This document shows positions 10,165-21,612 of a stretch of DNA of 64,000 nt, piece by piece. A program made the translations under genes and the position numbers. Below the pieces are notes generated by a model. That model was not told the origin of the DNA, made no database searches, and saw only the letters and a program-made list of their open reading frames with translations. How positions within the stretch are numbered: position 1 is the first letter of the stretch; every line of letters starts with the position of its first letter. This DNA is from Xiphophorus maculatus (taxonomy: Eukaryota; Chordata; Actinopteri; Cyprinodontiformes; Poeciliidae): assembly GCF_002775205.1 (NCBI RefSeq), contig NC_036464.1, forward strand, positions 29,432,508 through 29,496,507, given 5' to 3'.

Positions 10165-12774
10165 GCCTTTTTGGGGGCTTTATCATATTCAAAAACTCAC
10201 CAAACTTGGCGGAAGCGACTAGGCGGTTTAAAAATTTTGAATTTTAAGGTCGCCGCAAAAATCGCAAAAAAAATTGCTCAACGGCAGCAACTAGCAATTT
10301 TCAACAGACCCATTGCTATTCACTTACTTCATCGTAGAGACTTGAAATTCGGTACAGTTGTAGAGCTCACTAAGACGCTCAGAATTTACAAGTAATGTCA
10401 TAGTGCAACTATCACAGTAAGTCGGCCATTTTGTATTGAAGGTCCATTTTTTACCTCGATTTTGCCGTTTACAGCCTTCGTATTTGATCGAACTCCTCCT
10501 AGGGATTTCGATTGATCGGCTTCAAACTCGGTCAGTCTGATCATAAGGCATGTCTGATTTAAAGTTATCAAATTGGTGAGTTTTGGAGCATGTTGAAGGG
10601 AGGTTACCAGGGGTCAAAGTTCACCTACACGCCATGAAACAAAAACCTCTTATATTTCCTATACAAAAACACATAGAGGGACCAAACTTTCAGTGATTGA
10701 TCGGCATCGGGTGTCCTATAATACCCTGCAGTGAAATTTTTTTTTTACGTAGGCCACGCCCCCTGAGAGCAGGAAGTGTAATGTTTTACTCTGAACGGTC
10801 GCTATCTTAGCCCTTTGACCTAATCAACATGAAACTGTGTCCAGAGACAGAAGACACGTTGGTGTGTTGTGGATTCCAACCCCGACCGGCTGCGATGAAG
10901 CAGGTGGGCGTGGCGGCGTTGCGAACGCCATCGAATTTCGTTTGGCTCTGAATTCCACAGTTTCGGGGTGAGCTGCTCCAAACTCACTAGGATGGATCCT
11001 TATCCATCCCCGAACAGGAATCCATAGCGATATTTGGTGGGCGTGGCCTAATTTTTCTATAGCGACCCCTAGAGTATTTTAAATGAACAGCCCCAAGCCA
11101 TGCTTAAACCTAGAATTACGAAACTTGGTACACATGTGTATCTTGTCGGGACGTACAAAAAAGTCTCTTAGAGCCATGCTCTAAACCCAACAGGAAGTCG
11201 GCCATTTTAGATTGAAGTTCATTTGACCTCGATTTTGACGTTTACAGCCTTTGCATTTGATCGAACTCCTCCTAGGGTTTTCGATTGATCGGCTTCAAAC
11301 TCGGTCAGTCTGATCATAAGGCATGTCTGATTTAAAGTTATCAAATTGGTGACTGTGTGAGCTTGCTGAAGGGGGGTTACCAGGGGTCAAATTTCACCTA
11401 CTCGCCATGAAACACGAAACTCTTATATATCCTGCACAGAAACTCACAGAGATACCAAACTTTAAATTATTGATCATCATTAGGTGTCCAAAAATAACCT
11501 GTGGTCAAATGATGACATCACTTAGGCCACGCCCCCTGAGAACAGGAAGTGTCATGTTTTACTGTGAACGGTCGCTATCTTAGCCCTTTGACATAATCAA
11601 TATTAAACTGTGTCCAGAGACAGAAGACATGTTGGTGTGTTGTGGATTCAAGCCCTGACCGGCTGCGATGAAGCAGCTGGCTGTGGCGGCGTGGCGAAGT
11701 GACCTGTAACGCCGATGCCATACGTTTGCTTCTAGATTCCACATGTTTCGACCGAGCTGCACCAAACTTGGCCTGACTCATCCTGGTGTGATGACTGACA
11801 ATGCTATGTCATCATATTATGACGTCATCTAAGCCCCGCCCCCTCAGAATGAATTAGAGAGATCTTCTGTGTAATTACATAATAAACAGTCCATGTTCTT
11901 TGTTTGTAGGGCAATGCTGCCCTCTGCTGCCCACTGAAATAGTTTCATTATTTCAGTAATTCGACACCAGAGGGCAGCATTGCCCTATGGAATGACAGTT
12001 CAATGTTGAATTAAAGAGGAAAAAATTAAATAATTTGTAATTCTAACTCAAAAACTGACAGAGACACCAAACCTGCAGTTATTGATCATTATCTTGTGTC
12101 CAATAATATCCAATGGTTAAATGATGACATCACTTAGGCCCCGCCCCCTCGGAACAGGAAGTGCTATTTTTTTACTTGGAAAGCTCTGTTTATGGCTCTC
12201 TTGACCTAATCAAGATGATTCGGATGATAAACTCTGTCAATGCTCGCTGCTGGCTGAACCGTGTGGGCGTGGCCAAATGGCGAATATCAGTCCCTCGCCA
12301 TATACATACGTTTGGCTCTTATTCAGGCATAGATCATCCGATTGGCGCCAAACTGGATATGTATGACCTTTGTTCACCTCTAAAGAGCCCAACGGGTTTG
12401 AGATGTAATTTGGCTCCACTGCGCCCCCTAAGTTAATACATGGGCTGTATCTCCTCGACGCATAGACCGATCTGCGCCAGATTTTTCGACAGTCGTCGGG
12501 GAGCGCCGCCGAACGCATTCACGCCTGTCGCCCGGTGGACGGGTGGGGAAAATGCGCGACAGATTCTGCGGCGGCTAGCGGGCGGCGATGCTGGAAACTG
12601 CGGCAGAGCTTCCGCGGTGGGGAGCGGGCTGCGACTCTGGAAAACGCGCGAGAGCTTCTGCGGTGGCCGGAACCCCCGCGGTGGCCAATAGGCCGGAGCG
12701 GCGCTTGCTGCGAGGGCCGCCCGAGGCTGCTTGCAGCTTTAATTATTCTTATTATTCTTCCACCCAAATGAATT
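10165..12774 (+). repeat. Array higher-order unit 1 (about 2.61 kb)
   Basis: Begins GCCTTTTTGGGGG and ends in the GC module at about 12440-12745. Includes one 81-bp hairpin element (11907-11987) and a perfect TGACGTCA at 11820. Confidence 0.85.
11907..11987. repeat. 81-bp hairpin element, copy 1
   Basis: Perfect 20-bp terminal inverted repeats, TAGGGCAATGCTGCCCTCTG at the left and its complement at the right, with an inner inverted ACTGAAATA/TATTTCAGT. Looks like a tiny MITE or a snap-back module embedded in the array. Confidence 0.8.
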
Positions 12775-15690
12775 GCCTTTTTGGGGGCTTTATCATATTC
12801 AAAAACTCACCAAACTTGGCGGTCGCATAAAACGAGTTTTAAATTTAAGTACTGTAAGGTCGTCGCAAAAATCGCAAAAAAAATTGCTCAACGGCAGCAA
12901 CTAGCAATTTTCAAAAGACCCATTGCTATTCACTTACTTCATCGTAGAGACTTGAAATTCGGTACAGTTGTAGGGCTCACTAAGACGCTCAGAATTTACA
13001 AGTAATGTCATAGTGCAACTATCACAGAAAGTCGGCCATGTTGGATTGAAGGTCCATTTCGGACCCTATTTTGGCCGTTTACAGCCTTCGTATTTGATCG
13101 AACTCCTCCTAGGGATTTCGATTGATCGGCTTCAAACTCGGTCAGTCTGATCATAAGGCATGTCTGATTTAAAGTTATCAAATTGGTGAGTTTTGGAGCA
13201 TGTTGAAGGGGGGTTAGCAGGGGTCAAAGTTCACCTACACGCCAGGAAACAAAAACCTCTTATATTTCCTATACAAAAACACATAGAGGGACCAAACTTT
13301 CAGTGATTGATCGTCATCGGGTGTCCTATAATACCCTGCAGTGAAATTTTTTTTTTACGTAGGCCACGCCCCCTGAGAGCAGGAAGTGTAATGTTTTACT
13401 GTGAACGGTCGCTATCTTAGCCCTTTGACCTAATCAACATGAAACTGTGTCCAGAGACAGAAGACATGTTGGTGTGTTGTGGATTCCAACCCCGACCGGC
13501 TGCGATGAAGCAGGTGGGCGTGGCGGCGTTGCGAACGCCATCGAATTTCGTTTGGCTCTGAATTCCACAGTTTCGGGGTGAGCTGCTCCAAACTCACTAG
13601 GATGGATCCTTATACACCCGCCAACAGGAATCCATAGCGAAATTTGGTGGGCGTGGCCTAATTTCTCTACATCTCCCCCTAGAATATTTAGAAAAATCAG
13701 CCCCAAGCCATGCTTAATCCTAGAATTACGAAACTTGGTACACATGTGTATCTTGTCAGGACGTACAAAAAAGTCTCTTGGAGCCATGCTCTAAACCCAA
13801 CAGGAAGTCGGCCATTTTGGATTGAAGGTCCATTTTGGACCTCGAGTTTGACGTTTACAGCCTTTGCATTTGATCGAACTCCTCCTAGGGATTTCGATTG
13901 ATCGGCTTCAAACTCGGTCAGTCTGATCATAAGGCATGTCTGATTTAAAGTTATCAAATTGGTGACTGTATGAGCTTGCTGAAGGGGGGTTACCAGGGGT
14001 CAAAGTTCAGCTACTCGCCATGAAACACGAAACTCTTATATTTCCTATACAAAAACACAGAGAGGGACCAAACTTTCATTGATTGATCGTCATCGGGTGT
14101 CCTAAAATACCCTGTGGTGAAATTATTTTTTTAAGTAGGCCACGCCCCCTGAGAACAGGAAGTGTCATGTTTTACTGTGAACGGTCGCTATCTTAGCCCT
14201 TTGACCTAATCAACATGAAACTGTGTCCAGAGACAGAAGACATGTTGGTGTGTTGTGGATCCAAGCCTTGACCAGCTGCGATGAAGCAGCTGGGTGTGGC
14301 GGCGTGGCGAAGTGACCTGTAACGCCGATGCCATACGTTTGCTTCTAGATTCCACATGTTTCGACCGAGCTGCACCAAACTTGGCCTGACTCATCCTGGT
14401 TTGATGCCTGACAATGCTATGTCATCATATTATGACGTCATCTAAGCCCCGCCCCCTCAGAATGAATTAGAGAGATCTTCTGTGTAATTACATAATAAAC
14501 AGTCCATGTTCGTTGTTTGTAGGGCAATGCTGCCCTCTGCTGCCCACTGAAATAGTTTCATTATTTCAGTAATTCGACACCAGAGGGCAGCATTGCCCTA
14601 CGGAATGAAAGTTCAATGTTGTAATGGAGGAAAAAATTAAATAATTAGTAATTCTAACACAAAAACTCACAGAGACACCAAACGTTCAGTGATTGATCAT
14701 AATCGAGTGTCCAATAATATCCAATGGTCAAATGATGACATCACTTAGGCCACGCCCCCTGAGAACAGGAAGTGTCATGTTTTACTGTGAACAGTCGCTA
14801 TCTTAGCCCTTTGACCTAATCAACATGAAACTGTGCCCAGAGACAGAAGACATTTTGGTGTGTTGTGGATTCAAGCCCTGACCGGCTGCGATGAAGCAGC
14901 TGTGTGCGGCGGCATGGCGAAGTGACTTGTAACGCCGATGCCATACGTTTGCTTCTAGATTCCACGTTTCGACCGAGCTGCACCAAACTTGGCCTGACTC
15001 ATCCTGTTGTGATGCCTGACAATGCTATGTCATCATATTATGACGTCATCTAAGCCCCGCCCCCTCAGAACAGGAAGTGTCTTTTTTTTCCTTGGAAAGC
15101 TCCGTTTATGGCTCTCTTGACCTAATCAAGGTAATTCGGATGATGAGCTCTGTCAATGCTCGCTTCTGGCTGAACCGTGTGGGCGTGGCCAAATGGCGAA
15201 TATCAGTCCCTCGCCATATTCATACGTTTGGCTCTAATTCACACATGGATCATCCGATTGGCGCCAAACTGGATATGTATGACCTTTGTTCACCTCTAAA
15301 GAGCCCGACGGGTTTGAAATGTAATTTGGCTCCACTGCGCCCCCTAAGTTAATACGTGGGTTGTATCTCCTCGACGCATCGACCGATCTGCGCCGGATTT
15401 TTCGACAGTCGTCGGGCACCGCCGCCGAACGCATTCACGCATGTCGCCCGGTGGACGGGCGGGGAAAATGCGCGACAGCTTCTGCGGCGGCTGGCGGGCG
15501 GCGGTGCTGGAAACTGCGGCGGATCTGCCGCGGTGGGGAGCGGGCTGCGGCTCTGGAAACCGAGCGAGAGCTTCTGCGGTGGCCGGAACCCCCGCGGTGG
15601 CCAATAGGCCGGAGCGGCGCTTGCTGCGAGGGCCGCCCGAGGCTGCTTGCAGCTTTAATTATTCTTATTATTCTTCCACCCAAATGACTT
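12775..15690 (+). repeat. Array higher-order unit 2 (2916 bp)
   Basis: Corresponding landmarks in units 2 and 3 are offset by exactly 2916 bp over the first ~1.6 kb, and the translated frames there are identical, so the two are products of a very recent duplication. Contains one hairpin element (14520-14600) and TGACGTCA at 14433 and 15041. Confidence 0.87.
14520..14600. repeat. 81-bp hairpin element, copy 2
   Basis: Same terminal 20-bp inverted repeats and interior as copy 1, at the equivalent place in unit 2. Confidence 0.8.
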
Positions 15691-17435
15691 GCCTTTTTGG
15701 GGGCTTTATCATATTCAAAAACTCACCAAACTTGGCGGTCGCATAAAACGAGTTTTAAATTTAAGTACTGTAAGGTCGTCGCAAAAATCGCAAAAAAAAT
15801 TGCTCAACGGCAGCAACTAGCAATTTTCAAAAGACCCATTGCTATTCACTTACTTCATCGTAGAGACTTGAAATTCGGTACAGTTGTAGGGCTCACTAAG
15901 ACGCTCAGAATTTACAAGTAATGTCATAGTGCAACTATCACAGAAAGTCGGCCATGTTGGATTGAAGGTCCATTTCGGACCCTATTTTGGCCGTTTACAG
16001 CCTTCGTATTTGATCGAACTCCTCCTAGGGATTTCGATTGATCGGCTTCAAACTCGGTCAGTCTGATCATAAGGCATGTCTGATTTAAAGTTATCAAATT
16101 GGTGAGTTTTGGAGCATGTTGAAGGGGGGTTAGCAGGGGTCAAAGTTCACCTACACGCCAGGAAACAAAAACCTCTTATATTTCCTATACAAAAACACAT
16201 AGAGGGACCAAACTTTCAGTGATTGATCGTCATCGGGTGTCCTATAATACCCTGCAGTGAAATTTTTTTTTTACGTAGGCCACGCCCCCTGAGAGCAGGA
16301 AGTGTAATGTTTTACTGTGAACGGTCGCTATCTTAGCCCTTTGACCTAATCAACATGAAACTGTGTCCAGAGACAGAAGACATGTTGGTGTGTTGTGGAT
16401 TCCAACCCCGACCGGCTGCGATGAAGCAGGTGGGCGTGGCGGCGTTGCGAACGCCATCGAATTTCGTTTGGCTCTGAATTCCACAGTTTCGGGGTGAGCT
16501 GCTCCAAACTCACTAGGATGGATCCTTATACACCCGCCAACAGGAATCCATAGCGAAATTTGGTGGGCGTGGCCTAATTTCTCTACATCTCCCCCTAGAA
16601 TATTTAGAAAAATCAGCCCCAAGCCATGCTTAATCCTAGAATTACGAAACTTGGTACACATGTGTATCTTGTCAGGACGTACAAAAAAGTCTCTTGGAGC
16701 CATGCTCTAAACCCAACAGGAAGTCGGCCATTTTGGATTGAAGGTCCATTTTGGACCTCGAGTTTGACGTTTACAGCCTTTGCATTTGATCGAACTCCTC
16801 CTAGGGATTTCGATTGATCGGCTTCAAACTCGGTCAGTCTGATCATAAGGCATGTCTGATTTAAAGTTATCAAATTGGTGACTGTATGAGCTTGCTGAAG
16901 GGGGGTTACCAGGGGTCAAAGTTCAGCTACTCGCCATGAAACACGAAACTCTTATATTTCCTATACAAAAACACAGAGAGGGACCAAACTTTCATTGATT
17001 GATCGTCATCGGGTGTCCTAAAATACCCTGTGGTGAAATTATTTTTTTAAGTAGGCCACGCCCCCTGAGAACAGGAAGTGTCATGTTTTACTGTGAACGG
17101 TCGCTATCTTAGCCCTTTGACCTAATCAACATGAAACTGTGTCCAGAGACAGAAGACATGTTGGTGTGTTGTGGATCCAAGCCTTGACCAGCTGCGATGA
17201 AGCAGCTGGGTGTGGCGGCGTGGCGAAGTGACCTGTAACGCCGATGCCATACGTTTGCTTCTAGATTCCACATGTTTCGACCGAGCTGCACCAAACTTGG
17301 CCTGACTCATCCTGGTGTGATACCTGACAATGCTATGTCATCATATTATGACGTCATCTAAGCCCCGCCCCCTCAGAATGAATTAGAGAGATCTTCTGTG
17401 TAATTACATAATAAACAGTCCATGTTCGTTGTTTG

Positions 17436-17516
17436 TAGGGCAATGCTGCCCTCTGCTGCCCACTGAAATAGTTTCATTATTTCAGTAATTCGACACCAGA
17501 GGGCAGCATTGCCCTA
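17436..17516. repeat. 81-bp hairpin element, copy 3
   Basis: Same structure, first of two copies in unit 3, 610 bp before copy 4. Confidence 0.8.
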
Positions 17517-18045
17517 CGGAATGACAGTTCACTGTTGTAATGGAGGAAAAAATTAAATAATTTGTAATTCTAACACAAAAACTCACAGAGACACCAAACG
17601 TTCAGTGATTGATCATAATCGAGTGTCCAATAATATCCAATGGTCAAATGATGACATCACTTAGGCCACGCCCCCTGAGAACAGGAAGTGTCATGTTTTA
17701 CTGTGAACGGTCGCTATCTTAGCCCTTTGACCTAATCAACATGAAACTGTGTCCAGAGACAGAAGACATGTTGGTGTGTTGTGGATCCAAGCCCTGACCG
17801 GCTGCGATGAAGCAGCTGGGTGTGGCGGCGTGGCGAAGTGACCTGTAACGCCGATGCCATACGTTTGCTTCTAGATTCCACATGTTTCGACCGAGCTGCA
17901 CCAAACTTGGCCTGACTCATCCTGGTCTGATGCCTGACAATGCTATGTCATCATATTATGACGTCATCTAAGCCCCGCCCCCTCAGAATGAATTAGAGAG
18001 ATCTTCTGTGTAATTACATAATAAACAGTCCATGTTCGTTGTTTG

Positions 18046-18126
18046 TAGGGCAATGCTGCCCTCTGCTGCCCACTGAAATAGTTTCATTATTTCAGTAATT
18101 CGACACCAGAGGGCAGCATTGCCCTA
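18046..18126. repeat. 81-bp hairpin element, copy 4
   Basis: Same structure, second copy in unit 3. It travelled with a 610-bp segmental duplication rather than by an independent insertion. Confidence 0.8.
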
Positions 18127-18911
18127 CGGAATGAAAGTTCAATGTTGTAATGGAGGAAAAAATTAAATAATTAGTAATTCTAACACAAAAACTCACAGAG
18201 ACACCAAACGTTCAGTGATTGATCATAATCGAGTGTCCAATAATATCCAATGGTCAAATGATGACATCACTTAGGCCCCGCCCCCTCGGAACAGGAAGTG
18301 CTATTTTTTTACTTGGAAAGCTCCGTTTATGGCTCTCTTGACCTAATCAAGATGATTCGGATGATAAACTCTGTCAATGCTCGCTGCTGGCTGAACCGTG
18401 TGGGCGTGGCCAAATGGCGAATATCAGTCCCTCGCCATATGCATACGTTTGGCTCTTATTCAGGCATAGATAATCCGATTGGCGCCAAACTGGATATGTA
18501 TGACCTTTGTTCACCTCTAAAGAGCCCGACGGGTTTGAAATGTAATTTGGCTCCACTGCGCCCCCTAAGTTAATACATGGGCTGTATCTCCTCGACGCAT
18601 CGACCGATCTGCGCCAGATTTTTCGACAGTCGTCGGGGAGCGCCGCCGAACGCATTCACGCGTGTCGCCCGGTGGACGGGCGGGGAAAATGCGCGACAGC
18701 TTCTGCGGCGGCTGGCGGGCGGCGGTGCTGGAGACTGCGCCGGAGCTTCCGCACTGGCGAGCGGGCTGCGGCTCTGGAAAACACGCGAGAGCTTCTGCGG
18801 TGGCCGGAACCCCCGCGGTGGCCAATAGGCCGGAGCGGCGCTTGCTGCGAGGGCCGCCCGAGGCTGCTTGCAGCTTTAATTATTATTACGATTCTTCCCA
18901 CCTCTTCGTGT

Positions 18912-21612
18912 GCCTTTTTGGGGGCTTTATCATATTCAAAAACTCACCAAACTTGGCGGTCGCAACGAGAAAATTTAAAAATTTTGAATTTTAAGGTTGT
19001 CGCAAAAATCGCAAAAAAAATTGCTGAACGGCGGCAACTAGCAATTTTCTGTTGACACAATGGTATGAACGTACTTCATCGTAGAGACATGAAATTTGGT
19101 ACACATGTAGAGCTCACCAAAAGACTCAGAACTTACATTTAATGTTATAAGCCAACTATCACAGAAAGTCGGCCATTTTGTATTGAACGTCCATTTTTTT
19201 CCTCGATTTTGCTGTTTACAGCCTTCGTATTTGATCGAACTCCTCCTAGGGATTTCGATTGATCGGCTTCAAACTTGGTCAGTCTGATCATAAGGCATGT
19301 TTGATTTAAAGTTATCAAATTGGTGAGTTTTGGAGCATGTTGAAGGGGGGTTAGCAGGGGTCAAAGTTCACCTACTCGCCATTAAACACGAAACTCTTAT
19401 ATTTCCTATACAAAAACACATAGAGGGACCAAACTTTCAGTGATTGATCGTCATCGGGTGTCCTAAAATACCCTGTGGTGAAATGATGACATCACTTAGG
19501 CCACGCCCCCTGAGAACAGGAAGTGTCATGTTTTACTGTGAACGGTCGCTATCTTAGCCCTTTGACCTAATCAACATGAAACTGTGTCCAGAGACAGAAG
19601 ACAAGTTGGTGTGTTGAGGATTCCAACCCCGACCTGCTTTGACATAGCAGGTGGGCGTGGCGGCGCGGCGAAGTGACCTGTAACGCCGTTGCCATACGTT
19701 TGGCTCTGAATTCCACAATTTCGGGCCCAGCTGCTCCAAACTCACTAGGATGGATCCTTATCCACCCACCGACAGGAATTCATAACAAAATTTGGTGGGC
19801 GTGGCCTAATTTCTCTATAGCGACCCCTAGAGTATTTTAAATGAACAGCCCCAAGCCATGCTTTATCCTAGAATTACGAAACTTGGTACATATGTGTATC
19901 TTGTCGGGACGTACAAAAAAGTCTCTTAGAGCCATGCTCTAAACCCAACAGGAAGTCGGCCATTTTGTATTGAAGGTCCATTGTGGACCTCGAGTTTGAT
20001 GTTTACAGCCTTTGCATTTGATCGAACTCCTCCTAGGGATTTCGGTTGATCGGCTTCAAACTCGGTCAGTCTGATCATAAGGCATGTCTGATTTAAAGTT
20101 ATCAAATTGGTGACTGTATGAGCTTGCTGAAGGGGGGTTGCCAGGGGTCAAAGTTCACCTACTCGCCATGAAACACGAAACTCTTATATATCCTGCACAG
20201 AAACTCACAGACACACCAAACTTTCAGTTATTGATCATCAATAGGTGTCCTAAAATACCCTGTGGTGAAATTATGACATCGCTTAGGCGACGCCCCCTGA
20301 GAACAGGAAGTGTCATGTTTTACTGTGAACGGTCGCTATCTTAGCCCTTTGACCTAATCAACATGAAACTGTGTCCAGAGACAGAAGACATGTTGGTGTG
20401 TTGTGGATTCAAGCCCTGACCGGCTGCGATGAAGCAGCTGTGTGCGGCGGCATGGCGAAGTGACCTGTAACGCCGATGCCATACGTTTGCTTCTAGATTC
20501 CACATGTTTCGACCGAGCTGCACTAAACTTGGCTTGAGTGATGCTGGTGTGATACCTGAAAATTCTATGTCATCAGATTATGACGTCATCTAAGCCCCGC
20601 CCCCTCAGAACAGGAAGTGCTATTTTTTTCCTTGGAAACATTCATCTATGGCTCTCTTGACCTAATCAAGGTGATTCTGTGTTGGATGACAGATAGGAAG
20701 TTGGTCTCGCTTGCTTTAAAGTGCCAACAGTTTTCAATGGCGGCAACGCCGTTCGTATACGTTTGCCTCTACCTTCCACATATTTTGACCGAGCTGCATC
20801 AAACTTGGCCTGAGTGATCCTGGAGGCTTGCCCGTCAATCCTACGTCATCACATTATGACGTCATCTAAGCCCCGCCCCCTCGGAACCGGAAGTGCCGTT
20901 TTTTTCCTTGGAAAGCTCTGTTTATGGCTCTCTTGACCTAATCAAGGTGATTCTGTGTTGGATGACAGATAGGAAGTTGGTCTCGCTTGCTTTAAAGTGC
21001 CAAGAGTTTTCAATGGCGGCAACGCCGTTCGTATACGTTTGCCTCTACATTCCACATATTTTGACCGAGCTGCATCAAACTTGGCCTGAGTGATCCTGGA
21101 GGCTTGCCCGTCAATCCTACGTCATCACATTATGACGTCATCTAAGCCCCGCCCCCTCGGAACCGGAAGTGCCGTTTTTTTCCTTGGAAAGCTCTGTTTA
21201 TGGCTCTCTTGACCTAATCAAGGTGATTCTGTGTTGGATGACAGATAGGACGTTGGTCTCGCTTGCTTTAAAGTGCCAAGAGTTTTCAATGGCGGCAACG
21301 CCGTTCGTATACGTTTGCCTCTACATTCCACATATTTTGACCGAGCCGCATCAAACTTGGCCTGAGTGATACTGGTGGGAGGCCCGTCGATCCTACGTCA
21401 TCACATTATGACGTCATCTAAGCCCCGCCCCCTCGGAACAGGAAGTGCCGTTTTTTTCCTTGGAAAGCTCGCCCTAAACCATGCGAGAGCTTCTGCGGTG
21501 GCCGGAACCCCCGCGGTGGCCAATAGGCCGGAGCGGCGCTTGCTGCGAGGGCCGCCCGAGGCTGCTTGCAGCTTTAATTATTATTATTACGATTCTTCCC
21601 ACCTCTTCGTGT
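18912..21612 (+). repeat. Array higher-order unit 4 (about 2.70 kb)
   Basis: Ends with three 276-bp monomers (landmarks 20617, 20893, 21169) and a shortened GC module (about 21482-21578). TGACGTCA at 20581, 20857, 21133 and 21409. No 81-bp hairpin element. Confidence 0.86.
20581..21416 (+). repeat. Three 276-bp monomers, each starting at a TGACGTCA site
   Basis: Direct repeats with period 276 bp (TGACGTCA at 20581, 20857, 21133, 21409). Each begins TGACGTCATCTAAGCCCCGC, followed within about 20 bases by an ETS-like GGAAGTG (ACAGGAAGTG or ACCGGAAGTG). Confidence 0.88.

Larger units (their letters stand above)
15691..18911 (+). repeat. Array higher-order unit 3 (about 3.22 kb)
   Basis: Like unit 2, but carrying two consecutive hairpin-bearing 610-bp subunits (landmarks at 17109 and 17719) instead of one hairpin-bearing and one 274-276-bp subunit, which accounts for the ~305-bp size difference. 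TGACGTCA at 17349 and 17959. Confidence 0.87.
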
